The notes under the pieces are model-generated. The model did no database searches. It saw only the letters and a program-made list of their open reading frames with translations, and was not told the origin of the DNA. Positions 52,842 through 62,871 of a stretch of DNA of 64,000 nt are shown here, piece by piece. The stretch's first letter is position 1, and the number at the start of each line of letters is the position of its first letter. The position numbers and the translations under genes were made by a program. Source of the stretch: Bin55 sp965203735 (GTDB lineage Bacteria > Pseudomonadota > Gammaproteobacteria > Pseudomonadales > Azotimanducaceae); NCBI GenBank assembly GCA_965203735.1, contig OZ241909.1:1488001-1552000 (forward strand). Direction: 5' to 3'.

Positions 52842-54431
52842 ATGGACATTCAAGACTTCGTTGACCGTCGCAGGACGTTTGCCATTATTTCGCATCCCGA
52901 CGCGGGGAAGACCACCATTACCGAGAAACTGCTCTTGCTCGGCAACGCGATTCAACTTGCAGGAACAGTAAAAGCCCGAAAGTCTGGCCGTCACGCCAAG
53001 TCGGACTGGATGGCGATGGAAAAGGAACGTGGGATTTCGGTCACGACTTCTGTGATGCAGTTCAACTATGGGGACTGTGTTGTTAATCTGTTGGACACCC
53101 CTGGTCATGAAGACTTCTCCGAGGACACCTACCGGACTCTGACTGCTGTAGATTCAGCCGTCATGGTCATCGATGGGGCTAAAGGGGTCGAGCCACGCAC
53201 TAGAAAACTCCTTGAAATCTGCAGGATGCGAGATACTCCAATCATCACTTTTGTGAACAAATTGGATCGAGAATCGATGGATCCGTTGACAATGCTGGAA
53301 CACATTGAAGACGAACTGCAGATCGAGTGTGTTGCGGCGACATGGCCTCTAGGCTCAGGTCGATCACTGAGAGGAATTTATCGAATGGACTCCGACGAAC
53401 TCGTGGTCTATGACCGAAGCCGTGAGGGCTCGGAAGGTGGACCTCGAACAATTGCAGGGCTTCATTCGACAGCAGCGCGAGAATTACTGGGCTCGGACTA
53501 TGAATCAACCGTTGAGACGATAGAGTTGGTTCGCGATGCAGGACATTCCTTCGACTCCAAAGAGTATTTGGCGGGTCGGCAATCACTCGTGTATTTCGGA
53601 ACCGCACTGCAGAACTTTGGAGTTGTAGACCTGCTCGACCGCTTTGTCGAGATTGCTCCCGGACCACAAGTGAGAGATACCAATCTGGGAAATGTCTCAC
53701 CGTACGAAGACAAACTTACGGGGTTCGTATTCAAGATCCAAGCGAACATGGTCCCGAGGCATAGGGATCGAATTGCTTTCATGCGGATTTGCTCTGGGAA
53801 GTACACAAAAGGCATGCGCATGCGTCACGTACGGCTCGGCCGAGATGTCAAAATTTCGGACGCTGTTACGTTCATGGCAGGAGACAGAACACAAGTCGAT
53901 GTGGCCTATGCAGGAGACATCATCGGATTGCACAATCACGGGACAATTCGAATCGGTGACACTTTCACGGAAGGCCAAGATATTGCCTTCCGAGGAATTC
54001 CGAATTTTGCTCCTGAAATATTTCGCCGGGTACGAGTGCGCGACCCTATTCACTCAAAGAGATTGAAGAATGGAATGCAGCAACTGTCGGAAGAAGGAGC
54101 AACACAGGTATTTGCACCGCTCAGTAGTCAAGACATAGTAGTGGGTGCCGTCGGTACTCTTCAGTTCGACTTGGTTGCTTTTCGACTGCGGGAGGAATAT
54201 GGCGCAGATTGTGCCTATGATCCATACCCGATCCATACTGTTAGATGGGTCAGTGCTGACGATCCAACAATTCTGGACGAATTTCGCAGTCGCTTGCGGT
54301 CACAGTTGGCGTTGGACGGCGACAATCAACTGGCATTGCTGGCCACCTCACGACACAACCTGAGATTAATTGAGGACAGATGGCCCGATGTGAGGTTCTC
54401 ATCAACGCGAGAGCACGCCTCTCTTGCCTGA
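52842..54431 (+). CDS. prfC: peptide chain release factor 3
   Basis: 529 residues, translational GTPase. G1 SHPDAGKTTITEK, G2 region RGISVTTSVMQF, G3 DTPGHEDFSEDTYR and G4 NKLDRES are RF3-specific, followed by domains 2 and 3. It recycles RF1 and RF2 after termination. ATG 52842. Confidence 0.98.
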   Translation: MDIQDFVDRRRTFAIISHPDAGKTTITEKLLLLGNAIQLAGTVKARKSGRHAKSDWMAMEKERGISVTTSVMQFNYGDCVVNLLDTPGHEDFSEDTYRTLTAVDSAVMVIDGAKGVEPRTRKLLEICRMRDTPIITFVNKLDRESMDPLTMLEHIEDELQIECVAATWPLGSGRSLRGIYRMDSDELVVYDRSREGSEGGPRTIAGLHSTAARELLGSDYESTVETIELVRDAGHSFDSKEYLAGRQSLVYFGTALQNFGVVDLLDRFVEIAPGPQVRDTNLGNVSPYEDKLTGFVFKIQANMVPRHRDRIAFMRICSGKYTKGMRMRHVRLGRDVKISDAVTFMAGDRTQVDVAYAGDIIGLHNHGTIRIGDTFTEGQDIAFRGIPNFAPEIFRRVRVRDPIHSKRLKNGMQQLSEEGATQVFAPLSSQDIVVGAVGTLQFDLVAFRLREEYGADCAYDPYPIHTVRWVSADDPTILDEFRSRLRSQLALDGDNQLALLATSRHNLRLIEDRWPDVRFSSTREHASLA

Positions 54432-54509
54432 AGTGCTTGTCGAACACGGTGACGGATTACATAGAATCCGACCAAGTAAACAGTAGCGTCTAAGTTCCCA
54501 GGACGAAAT

Positions 54510-55298
54510 TTGGTTGAGTTCAATTACGGCTCGGAATTGCCTCTCAAGGACGAATTGCTTCGTTCCGTCGAGCCCAATGTTTGTCCAGTAGACGTAGCAA
54601 TTGTGGTCGCTGGCATTGTAGGATCGAACGATGTCACACAGACGGTACGGGAAGAACTAGAAGCGCTTGCGGATACCGTTAGGAGCCACAATATTGTGGA
54701 AGTGATTGACGGTTTCAAAACGGAAGGATTTCCGAGTGACCCCAGCCTCCTGAGCGAGATTGATAGGAATCGGATTGATGTAGCACTCCGTCAAAAATCA
54801 GGAAATCCGATAACCCTCGCCATGATTCTCGCTGGAGTTGCCAACCAGATCGACTTGGATTGTGTTGGCATCAATTTTCCTCAACACTTCTTGGTGAGAA
54901 TCGACCGAAAGCTCATTGACCCTCTTCACATGAGAATTGTCACACCCGCTGAAATGAGAGCGTGGGCAAAACGCAAGGGCATTGATCGAACACCTCTATT
55001 CTCTAGAGCTACAAATCGCGACATTGCTTTGCGCATGCTGAACAATGTTCGTCTAGCGTTGGGAGGCCGAGACAGACACGTGGATGCTTTGAGAGTCTTG
55101 GACTACAAAGCTCTTTTGGCAGCCGATAGTCCCGAAGTACTGGTCGAGAAATCAGAGGTCTGGTTGGATTTGGGCGACAGCGGCATGGCTAAGGAATTGC
55201 TTGAACAAGCCTTGGAACTCATCGAGTCACCTTCCTTCAAGGAAATGGTTCGCAAGAGAATCCACCTGTTGAGGGGACTCAAGGTCGAGCTTAACTAG
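54510..55298 (+). CDS. SirB1/YchA-like transglutaminase-fold protein
   Basis: 262 residues from a TTG start. The SirB1 N-terminal domain shows NPITLAMILAGVANQIDLDCVGINFPQHFLVR (about 96-130), the family core, and the C-terminal half is TPR-like (LVEKSEVWLDLGDSGMAKELLEQAL). In SirB1 proteins of E. coli type the catalytic Cys is usually lost; here it is not evident either. Role unknown. Convergent with fabY. Confidence 0.8.
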   Translation: MVEFNYGSELPLKDELLRSVEPNVCPVDVAIVVAGIVGSNDVTQTVREELEALADTVRSHNIVEVIDGFKTEGFPSDPSLLSEIDRNRIDVALRQKSGNPITLAMILAGVANQIDLDCVGINFPQHFLVRIDRKLIDPLHMRIVTPAEMRAWAKRKGIDRTPLFSRATNRDIALRMLNNVRLALGGRDRHVDALRVLDYKALLAADSPEVLVEKSEVWLDLGDSGMAKELLEQALELIESPSFKEMVRKRIHLLRGLKVELN

Positions 55299-55320
55299 CG
55301 AATGCGGCTAATTGAGGACT

Positions 55321-57189
55321 TCACTCAAAGTCGTACGGCTGCATATCGGAATACGGGTTGGGTTGTGTCAAGTCAATTGACTTACCGTAGCCTGGTACCT
55401 CAATGGATGTAGAGTCGAAGCTGAGGTCTCCACCTTCCAAGACTTGCTCGCCGAACCTGTAGATTGAAGGAATCCCATCGGCCGTTGCGCGCTTGTCGTA
55501 GTCTTGTACTGCATCCTTAACGCTCTCATTGCGTTTGCCGTGTGCAGTCATTGCTTTCTTGCCGTAACGGGACCGAAGCATTCGGGAGGTTATTTTGGGC
55601 GATAGGACCACGCCCGTAGCATTGTTTCCACCAAACCCCTTTGAATTTACAAGCGCTACGTCCATTCCAGCGGATGGGTCGATCTCAAAGTGCTCAGAAC
55701 TCAATCGCAAGTGGCTGTCATGCACATCGTCTGCGATGTGGTCGATTGTGGCGATTCCAGGAAGCCATCCGTAGACCCAGGTTCCCAGTATGGATGTCAT
55801 TTGGTCACCGGATGCCGCTGCGAGCGTGTGTCCCAAGTATGCCTTGATAGCAGCAACGGGCCACTTCTCGATTCCAAACACTTTGGCCATTTCGTTGAGA
55901 ATGTGCGACTCGGTCACTCGGTTTTGAGGCGTCCCTGTCCCATGAGCGTGAATGCAAGATCGGCTTCGGACAGCATCGTCGCCCAGAATTGATCGCGTGA
56001 GAGCTAGCGCCTTACCCACAGTTAGGTAATTGCCCACACCAGGTCCCGGTATCGACTTCTTGAACCCGTCCGCGTTGATGAAGACGGATGGTACGGACCC
56101 ATAGATCTCCGCTCCAAGTTCAACGGCAAGCTCATCGTCCATGAGCATGAGATATACCCCTGCTTCCGCGAGGGTAAATCCGGCATTGGATGAGAATGGT
56201 CGGCAGGCACGACGATTGTCCGGAACGTCCGAACCATCCAATGCCATGAGAGCTTCATCTTCGGCGACCGCTCCCATAATTCGATAGGCTTCAACTATTT
56301 CTGGCGTGATTGGAGCTTCGGCACCTCCCACCATTGCGACCCTCTTTCCGCCGTTTCGAATCTCGTCCACGCCTTGCTTGACGTTATAGAGAAATGTTGC
56401 GCACGCACCAATGATTCCTCCCGTTGCACCGACAGAACCTAGTACATAGGCATTTACAAAGTCGGCAGGCATTTCGGAGAGTCCCAGCGCAATCTGCTTG
56501 GACGTCGGTCGTTTACCCCTGTAGGGAGCTTGAAGCATTCCTCCATTTCCATTTGCATCAAGCTGACCCATGGCACTTCCGGCAAAGACGGCAATTTCGT
56601 CGGGGCCAACGTGACTACGAACTTTTTCCCACGGAATGCCAAGAGAATGCAGAGCATCGGAAGAGCTGGCGATAGTGACTGACAAGCCACGAGGATGATT
56701 TCTAGATGGATAGGTTGCAGCCGGATCGAATCCCGTAGGTAGTTGACCAGCAGAGGTCACTCGAGCTTTGCGTTGATCCGGAAAGAGAACTGGAGTCTCT
56801 TCAGTCACCTCGACATCGATTTTTCCGTTCTGAGTCGATTTGACCTTCCAACCATCAGGAATCGTCTCAGGAAGTTGCCGGACTGGTATCGAAAACTCAA
56901 TGGACTTACCATTGTTAGGATGGATCGTGGACGCCTTTTGAAAATCGCAATCATTGATGTCGAACAATTCAATCTTTCGGACTAACGTGTGGTCGAGGAT
57001 GTAGTCGCGACTGGCTTGATCTTCATTGTTGGGCAGAATACCCATCAGACCCTGCAGGGACCGATATGTCTCATCGGCTGCAACCGATGGCAAGGCATCA
57101 ATCACAGTTCGGCGGTAGGCATGATGGCAGGACACACGTCCTGCTGGATTTATGCCTCCAAAACCGACAATCACAGGTAGTCGACTCAC
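55321..57189 (-). CDS. fabY: beta-ketoacyl-ACP synthase FabY
   Basis: 622 residues, thiolase fold, about 200 longer than FabB. MSRLPVIVGFGGINPAGR and the inserted N-terminal region match the Pseudomonas FabY (PA5174) type, which starts fatty acid synthesis from acetyl-CoA and malonyl-ACP in place of FabH. Catalytic triad: Cys263 (GACATFLYN), His416 (HAHGTGTP) and His454 (LGHTLAAASG). A conserved KGFGGNNATGVVLSP follows. Its neighbourhood with a giant carboxylase suggests a fatty acid supply locus. No fabH lies in this window. Confidence 0.9.
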   Translation of the reverse strand: MSRLPVIVGFGGINPAGRVSCHHAYRRTVIDALPSVAADETYRSLQGLMGILPNNEDQASRDYILDHTLVRKIELFDINDCDFQKASTIHPNNGKSIEFSIPVRQLPETIPDGWKVKSTQNGKIDVEVTEETPVLFPDQRKARVTSAGQLPTGFDPAATYPSRNHPRGLSVTIASSSDALHSLGIPWEKVRSHVGPDEIAVFAGSAMGQLDANGNGGMLQAPYRGKRPTSKQIALGLSEMPADFVNAYVLGSVGATGGIIGACATFLYNVKQGVDEIRNGGKRVAMVGGAEAPITPEIVEAYRIMGAVAEDEALMALDGSDVPDNRRACRPFSSNAGFTLAEAGVYLMLMDDELAVELGAEIYGSVPSVFINADGFKKSIPGPGVGNYLTVGKALALTRSILGDDAVRSRSCIHAHGTGTPQNRVTESHILNEMAKVFGIEKWPVAAIKAYLGHTLAAASGDQMTSILGTWVYGWLPGIATIDHIADDVHDSHLRLSSEHFEIDPSAGMDVALVNSKGFGGNNATGVVLSPKITSRMLRSRYGKKAMTAHGKRNESVKDAVQDYDKRATADGIPSIYRFGEQVLEGGDLSFDSTSIEVPGYGKSIDLTQPNPYSDMQPYDFE

Positions 57190-57343
57190 AGAATTACCTC
57201 TCGTCCCATACGAAATTTCGAATGAAGTCGGTGGTTGTTAGCGTTTACGACAGCTTTTGCTAGTTGCATAGCATACAGTGAAGGCGTGACCGCGTCCGCA
57301 CAATGGAAGTTCAAGTCGTACGATCCCTTCAAAGCAACTGTGG

Positions 57344-57847
57344 TCATGGTTGTCTTAGATTGGGAATGAGCTCGGCGAAGTTACAAGGTTTGAAGGATGC
57401 GTCAAGTTGTTCACGCAAGATGTTATCCCATGCCAGTCGACACGCACCTGTCGAACCGGGGACGGCAAAGATCACTGTGGAATTAGCCAATCCACCAACT
57501 GCTCTCGACTGAATTGTCGATGTTCCAATGTCGGACAGAGAAAGGTGGCGAAAGACTTCTCCGAAACCTTCGATCACCTTATCGAACAAGGGAAGCAGGG
57601 CTTCAGGAGTACTGTCTCGACCACTAAAACCGGTGCCTCCAGTTGATACAATGACATCGATTTCACTATTGGCAATCCAATTCGACACTATCGCTCGAAT
57701 GCGATATACATCGTCCTTGACGATTTTCCTTTCGGCCAATATATGACCGTCCTTTTCGATGGCGTTTGCCAAAAAATCTCCAGAAGTATCGGTGTCGACT
57801 GTTCTTGTGTCCGATACAGTCAGAACTGCAATGCGCATACTTCCCAT
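57344..57847 (-). CDS. MoaB/Mog family molybdopterin protein
   Basis: 167 residues. TVSDTRTVDTDTSGDFLANAI and VSTGGTGFSGRDSTPEALLPL are the MoaB signatures; PGSTGACRLAWDNILREQLD is at the end. It would adenylate molybdopterin (Mog) or has the unclear MoaB role. It may serve msrP, the molybdoenzyme in this window. It is divergent from the carboxylase gene, with 113 bp between. Confidence 0.9.
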   Translation of the reverse strand: MGSMRIAVLTVSDTRTVDTDTSGDFLANAIEKDGHILAERKIVKDDVYRIRAIVSNWIANSEIDVIVSTGGTGFSGRDSTPEALLPLFDKVIEGFGEVFRHLSLSDIGTSTIQSRAVGGLANSTVIFAVPGSTGACRLAWDNILREQLDASFKPCNFAELIPNLRQP

Positions 57848-57960
57848 GTGCCACCGTATCCCTAACCCAGTTGCTAGGAATTGAATCTACGGACATAATG
57901 ATAATTCCATTGTTGTATTGAGTACGGCATTGACCAAACGGGATTTATCTCGAACGGGAA

Positions 57961-60900
57961 TTGAGATCTTTGGATACGGAACGACTATTTCTTAGTGCTG
58001 AGAGGCAGGCAAGGGAATTCAATCTATTTCCGACGGCCGATCCAGAGTCTATTTTCTCGGTTCGAGGTCTCTTGAGCCCAACTGAAATTCAGACGCAGCT
58101 TGATGCGCTTGAACGCATGGATATAGACAGCTATATCGAAGCTGTCGTTTCCCCCGCCGAACTGCCCAATAGGCTCCCAGCTTCGGATGCCATTCATTTG
58201 TTGGGAAATGTGACTCAAGCGACCAACAAAGGAGCATACTTTGACGCACTTGTCGAAATGGATTTTGAGAGTGATAGTCGAGTAGTCGGTTTTGTTGCAC
58301 AAGATCGAACCTACCGCAATGGAGAGTGGGGACCTGAAGAACACTCCATGGCGGCAGAGTTCGTTCAGACATGCGCACGTCGAGCCATACCCATTGTCAG
58401 CCTGATGGACACTCCGGGTGCAGCAGCTGACGAAGTGGCCAACCGTGGCAATCAGGCACACAATATCTCTCGTCTGATTGCTGTGATGTCTGATGTTGAT
58501 GTACCCAACATTGGCGTCATATTTGGCATCGGATACTCGGGAGGAGCCATTCCGCTTGCCGCAAGCAACATGATTCTGTCAGTGAGGGACGGACTGTTTA
58601 GCACGATTCAGCCTCGTGGTCTAGCAAATATTGCGCGACGACTGAATCTGTCCTGGCAGGAGTGCGCAAAACATGTCGGGCTGTCCCCCTATGAACTCAT
58701 GCGCCAGGGCAATATCGATGGAATCATTGACTATGTCCCGGGTGAGACTGGTGACAAGCTCGAGAATTTCAGACAAGCAATCATTACCGGTATAAGCTCG
58801 GTCGAGGCTAGCACTAAGGCTTTTGTAGCCCAAGAAGAGATGTTCTTGTCAGAGTACAAGCACGTCCTTAACCGGTATCTTTATCCGACAGAACGCATGC
58901 AGCAGACAGAGAGCGCATCACTTTTCGAGTTTGTTGAGAACCCAACTGACTATCTCAATGTCTTCGGATTGGCGTACAGATTTTCACGCTATCTTCGTGT
59001 TCGAAGACGAATCAAGTCAACCGGAAAGGGCCAATACGGTCGACTAGTGCAAAGGGACATCCCGGAGGGAGAGCTCTCGGTCCGACAGGATCAGGATAGA
59101 CGACGCACTTTTCTCAAGTGGTTGCAGGATCCCGACCGAATCGTCTATGACGACGCACTGAGACGAACATGGCGCACCTATCTATCGACCAAAGCGGCTG
59201 CTGGTGAGACTCGAGGGAGATTTGGGAGGTTCTTCCTTGGGGAGCCACGCAAGAATTTTGAAAATGCAAGAAAGACACTGCTATCTGTTGTAGGTTCCTA
59301 TCTGGTCAATCGATGGAAGACGGATGCCGCAGGAAACCTGCTCTCGCTCATTGACTACTTGCAAAACGAGTCTGCATCACGGGATTTGATCGAAGCGAAG
59401 GATATTGTCAGTCCTCACATTATGTTGCGATCCATCTCGACCGACAGTGAATTGGGGCCAGCTCTGCGAGAGCGATTTACTCACTACGGGAAGAAATTAC
59501 TAGGCCGGGTAGGCACCGAAGAGATGACCGAGGAGCAGCTCTCAGAGCTCCTGGCCATCGAGCTGAATTTGGTCATTTCAGGGGACCACGTTGTATTGTC
59601 AGACTCGTCCGCTCCTTCAGAGGGAACGGCACTGGTGGTATCGAAGCCGTCCACTTCATACAACAGAAATTTGATAAATGAACGATTTGGCGACCACTTT
59701 AGAAAGACAGATACAGCGGTCGTCGAGCATCAGGAGTCCGCTGAACCGGCAGTTGAAACCTTACTGGACATCATTCGAGATCCCGACTTGAGGAAGTTGT
59801 TCATCAGCGAACTCCAATATTTGCTTATCTTGAATGCAGTTTATGACGAGACGCTAACTAACCTAAAGTCGATCGCGGTTGAAGCCAAGAGTACACAGTC
59901 ACTTGATCGAGCGACTGTCAGGAAGCTTCTTCGCGATTCGGTTCGTTCTTCCGTTCGGGCAAGTCTAGGCAACGGCTTGCCGGAAGAAGTCGACGTAGAC
60001 GAATTCCTTGATAGTTTCTCGGAATGGTATTTCCGTTTTCAGTCTACGGTTGGACTACGAAAATTCCTCATGGCCGTCGAAGAGTGGAAGAAGGCGAGTT
60101 ACCCCTATGTCTCTGACACTTTGTTTGTTGTAGTCACTTTTTTCTTCGAGCATCTGGTTGTGTCGTTGCTCACGAATGAGTTGGAAGGCAAGCGTTTCAA
60201 TGGTCGGATCAAGCCGAGAAACATTGGGCGAAAGAAGGACTTCTGGAATCGCCTGAACAATGCGTATCGAGATCTTCAGATTCAGGAGGTTCTCACAGAG
60301 TACAAAGGTACTCGAAGTACCACTTACGAAGCCTTTCGTGACACGTTTTTCGATGAATTTGAAGAACTGTTCTCCGACTTGCTCAGTAGTGATCCGTGCG
60401 AGTTTCCCGGATTTCGGATGTCCATTGAAGCAGCATTAGAGCAAGAAAAGCCCCCTTGTGGGACTGTGACCGGTGTCGGCAAGTTCAAAGGTATTGAAGG
60501 TGGACTGCGCGTCGGCGTGGTGATCTCCAATTCCTCATTTCAAGCTGGCGCGTTCGACATGGCAAGCGCGGAGAAATTCTGCCGATTACTTCAAACCTGT
60601 GCAGAGGAACGCTTGCCACTCATTTGCTTCATTTCTTCCGGAGGAATGCAGACCAAAGAGGGCGCAGGCGCATTGTTCTCAATGGCCGCGATTAATGACC
60701 GCATCACGCACTTTGTTAGAGACTACGATCTGCCCGTGATCGTCTTTGGCTATGGGGATTGCACAGGCGGCGCACAAGCAAGCTTTGTAACTCACCCGCT
60801 AGTCCACACCTACTATTTGTCTGGGACTAGCATGCCGTTTGCTGGCCAGATCGTTGTACCCAGCTACTTGCCTCTGGACTCCATCCTATCGAACTATCTG

Positions 60901-62871
60901 GTAGCCGTACCTGGTGCAATGCAAGGACTGGTCAAGCATCCGTTTTACGGAAATCTCGATGGAGATCTTAGAGACATCGATCCCGAAATTCCGCTTCCCG
61001 ATGTGTCCATCACAGATGTTGTCGCCGGTGTCATGGAAGGCTCGCTCACCGCAGTACGTACTGCCCAAATGCCGATAACACGTGACCAATTCAGTGCTCT
61101 GGACTTGTACAAGCCGGTAAAACGGGTTCTGGTTCACGCACGTGGCTGCGCTGCTGTGAAAATTGTTCGCGTTGCCCAAAGAATCGGTGTCGACGTTGTT
61201 CTGGTTCAGTCCGACCCAGATATGGAGTCGTGCGCTGCAGACATGGTCGCCGATCAAAACAAGGTCGTTTGCATTGGGGGAAGCACGCCTGACGAAAGCT
61301 ATCTCAATGCCCGTTCTGTCTTGGCCATTGCGAAGAATGAAGGAGTTGACTCCCTGCATCCGGGAATTGGATTCCTTTCGGAAAACAGTCAATTCGCAGA
61401 ACTCGTCCGTTCGAACGGTATCAATTTCATTGGACCACCTGTTTCAAGCATGGAAACAATGGGGAACAAGTCCAATGCCATCAACACTGCCATGAGTCTT
61501 GGAGTTCAGGTTGTACCCGGTAGCCATGGAATTGTTGCTGACATCGACCAGGCAGAAGAAATCGCTCAGGAGATTGGTTACCCCATCCTGATCAAGGCCG
61601 TACACGGAGGAGGTGGAAAGGGTATTCAGTTGGTGGAGTCGCCGGGGCAGTTTCACGAGTCGTTCCAACGGGTGTCGGTCGAGGCGAGAGCAGCATTTGG
61701 AAGTAGCGACGTATATTTGGAGAAATATGTAGAAAAACTTCGCCACATTGAGGCACAGATTCTTCGCGATCAATTTGGAAACACCAAAGTGCTCGGCATT
61801 CGCGATTGCAGCGTGCAACGAAACAAACAGAAAATATTTGAGGAATCCGGCTCTACCATGCTGCCCGAAAGATATCTCGAACAGATTCAAAGGGACAGCG
61901 AAGCCATAGCCAACCAGGTTGAGTACGTAGGTGCCGGTACCCTCGAATTCATCTACGATGTGGAGGCAGACAGTCTTTACTTTATGGAGATGAATACTCG
62001 ATTGCAAGTCGAGCATCCCGTCACAGAACTAGTGTCGGGAGTGGACATAGTGAGTCAGCAGTTCACGATTGCTGGAGGTTCAAACATAGAGAAACTGAGG
62101 GTTGAGCGAAATGGCTATGCAATTGAAGCACGTGTAAATGCAGAGCGCTTGGTGCGAGACGCAGACGGAAACTTGGTATTCCGTTCAAGTGCCGGCGAAA
62201 TTTCCAAGTGCAAGTTTCCGAAGGACCCCAATGTGGAGGTCATTTCGATTGCCGCAGAAGGAAAGTTCATTTCTCCTTATTACGACAGCATGATTGCTCA
62301 GGTGATTGCGCGTGGGTCCAACCGCAAGAACACAGCTCAGCGACTGATGAAGTACTTAAGCAAAGTTCAAATAGAAGGGATTGGGACCAACATTGCACTG
62401 TTAAAGAGTGTCCTGCAGGACTCAGTATTTCTTGAGGGAACCTATACGACAGACTACTTGGAAGAATTTCTGCTGCGCACCGATGCCGATGAACTCATTT
62501 CGGAAATGGAAGCCACGATGGGTGATCTGTCAGCAGGCATCGATGCGGATTCCATTGCTATTGAAGGGAGCGACGAGCTCAAAGTTCTTGCACCAACAAC
62601 CGGCATTTTTTACCTGAAACCGACGCCAACCGAGAACGACTACGTCATTCCGAACGAGAGCATCAAGACGGATCGTACCCTCTGTCAGATTGAGGCCTTT
62701 AAGGTCTTCACTCCTTTACAGCTACGCGACCTCAACGTAGACTCAAATCCGTTGTATCCGGAGGATCTCGAATACAGAATCACCCGAATAAATGTGTCGT
62801 CAGGCCAGCAGGTCAATGCGGGTGATCTTCTTTTCGTTGTTCAACCCAATAATCAAGCTGCCGCACCTTGA
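57961..62871 (+). CDS. giant one-chain biotin-dependent carboxylase (CT-alpha-like, CT-beta-like, BC, biotinyl)
   Basis: 1636 residues. Residues about 40-330 resemble the carboxyltransferase alpha half (oxyanion loop GIGYSGGAI, 189-197). About 330-820 is helical with no recognised motif. About 835-1040 resembles the beta half (SSGGMQTKEGA near 893-903, GYGDCTGGAQA 930-940) but without the AccD zinc finger. 1050-1500 is a complete biotin carboxylase: HGGGGK 1215-1220, Glu1343, Asn1345, Arg1347, Glu1351, Arg1391. The end has a biotinyl-type site with Lys1581 in IEAFKVF. It probably makes malonyl-CoA, but another acyl-CoA is possible. Start TTG 57961 or 57970 is uncertain. The last 19 bp overlap the opposing gene. 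Confidence 0.88.
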   Translation: MRSLDTERLFLSAERQAREFNLFPTADPESIFSVRGLLSPTEIQTQLDALERMDIDSYIEAVVSPAELPNRLPASDAIHLLGNVTQATNKGAYFDALVEMDFESDSRVVGFVAQDRTYRNGEWGPEEHSMAAEFVQTCARRAIPIVSLMDTPGAAADEVANRGNQAHNISRLIAVMSDVDVPNIGVIFGIGYSGGAIPLAASNMILSVRDGLFSTIQPRGLANIARRLNLSWQECAKHVGLSPYELMRQGNIDGIIDYVPGETGDKLENFRQAIITGISSVEASTKAFVAQEEMFLSEYKHVLNRYLYPTERMQQTESASLFEFVENPTDYLNVFGLAYRFSRYLRVRRRIKSTGKGQYGRLVQRDIPEGELSVRQDQDRRRTFLKWLQDPDRIVYDDALRRTWRTYLSTKAAAGETRGRFGRFFLGEPRKNFENARKTLLSVVGSYLVNRWKTDAAGNLLSLIDYLQNESASRDLIEAKDIVSPHIMLRSISTDSELGPALRERFTHYGKKLLGRVGTEEMTEEQLSELLAIELNLVISGDHVVLSDSSAPSEGTALVVSKPSTSYNRNLINERFGDHFRKTDTAVVEHQESAEPAVETLLDIIRDPDLRKLFISELQYLLILNAVYDETLTNLKSIAVEAKSTQSLDRATVRKLLRDSVRSSVRASLGNGLPEEVDVDEFLDSFSEWYFRFQSTVGLRKFLMAVEEWKKASYPYVSDTLFVVVTFFFEHLVVSLLTNELEGKRFNGRIKPRNIGRKKDFWNRLNNAYRDLQIQEVLTEYKGTRSTTYEAFRDTFFDEFEELFSDLLSSDPCEFPGFRMSIEAALEQEKPPCGTVTGVGKFKGIEGGLRVGVVISNSSFQAGAFDMASAEKFCRLLQTCAEERLPLICFISSGGMQTKEGAGALFSMAAINDRITHFVRDYDLPVIVFGYGDCTGGAQASFVTHPLVHTYYLSGTSMPFAGQIVVPSYLPLDSILSNYLVAVPGAMQGLVKHPFYGNLDGDLRDIDPEIPLPDVSITDVVAGVMEGSLTAVRTAQMPITRDQFSALDLYKPVKRVLVHARGCAAVKIVRVAQRIGVDVVLVQSDPDMESCAADMVADQNKVVCIGGSTPDESYLNARSVLAIAKNEGVDSLHPGIGFLSENSQFAELVRSNGINFIGPPVSSMETMGNKSNAINTAMSLGVQVVPGSHGIVADIDQAEEIAQEIGYPILIKAVHGGGGKGIQLVESPGQFHESFQRVSVEARAAFGSSDVYLEKYVEKLRHIEAQILRDQFGNTKVLGIRDCSVQRNKQKIFEESGSTMLPERYLEQIQRDSEAIANQVEYVGAGTLEFIYDVEADSLYFMEMNTRLQVEHPVTELVSGVDIVSQQFTIAGGSNIEKLRVERNGYAIEARVNAERLVRDADGNLVFRSSAGEISKCKFPKDPNVEVISIAAEGKFISPYYDSMIAQVIARGSNRKNTAQRLMKYLSKVQIEGIGTNIALLKSVLQDSVFLEGTYTTDYLEEFLLRTDADELISEMEATMGDLSAGIDADSIAIEGSDELKVLAPTTGIFYLKPTPTENDYVIPNESIKTDRTLCQIEAFKVFTPLQLRDLNVDSNPLYPEDLEYRITRINVSSGQQVNAGDLLFVVQPNNQAAAP

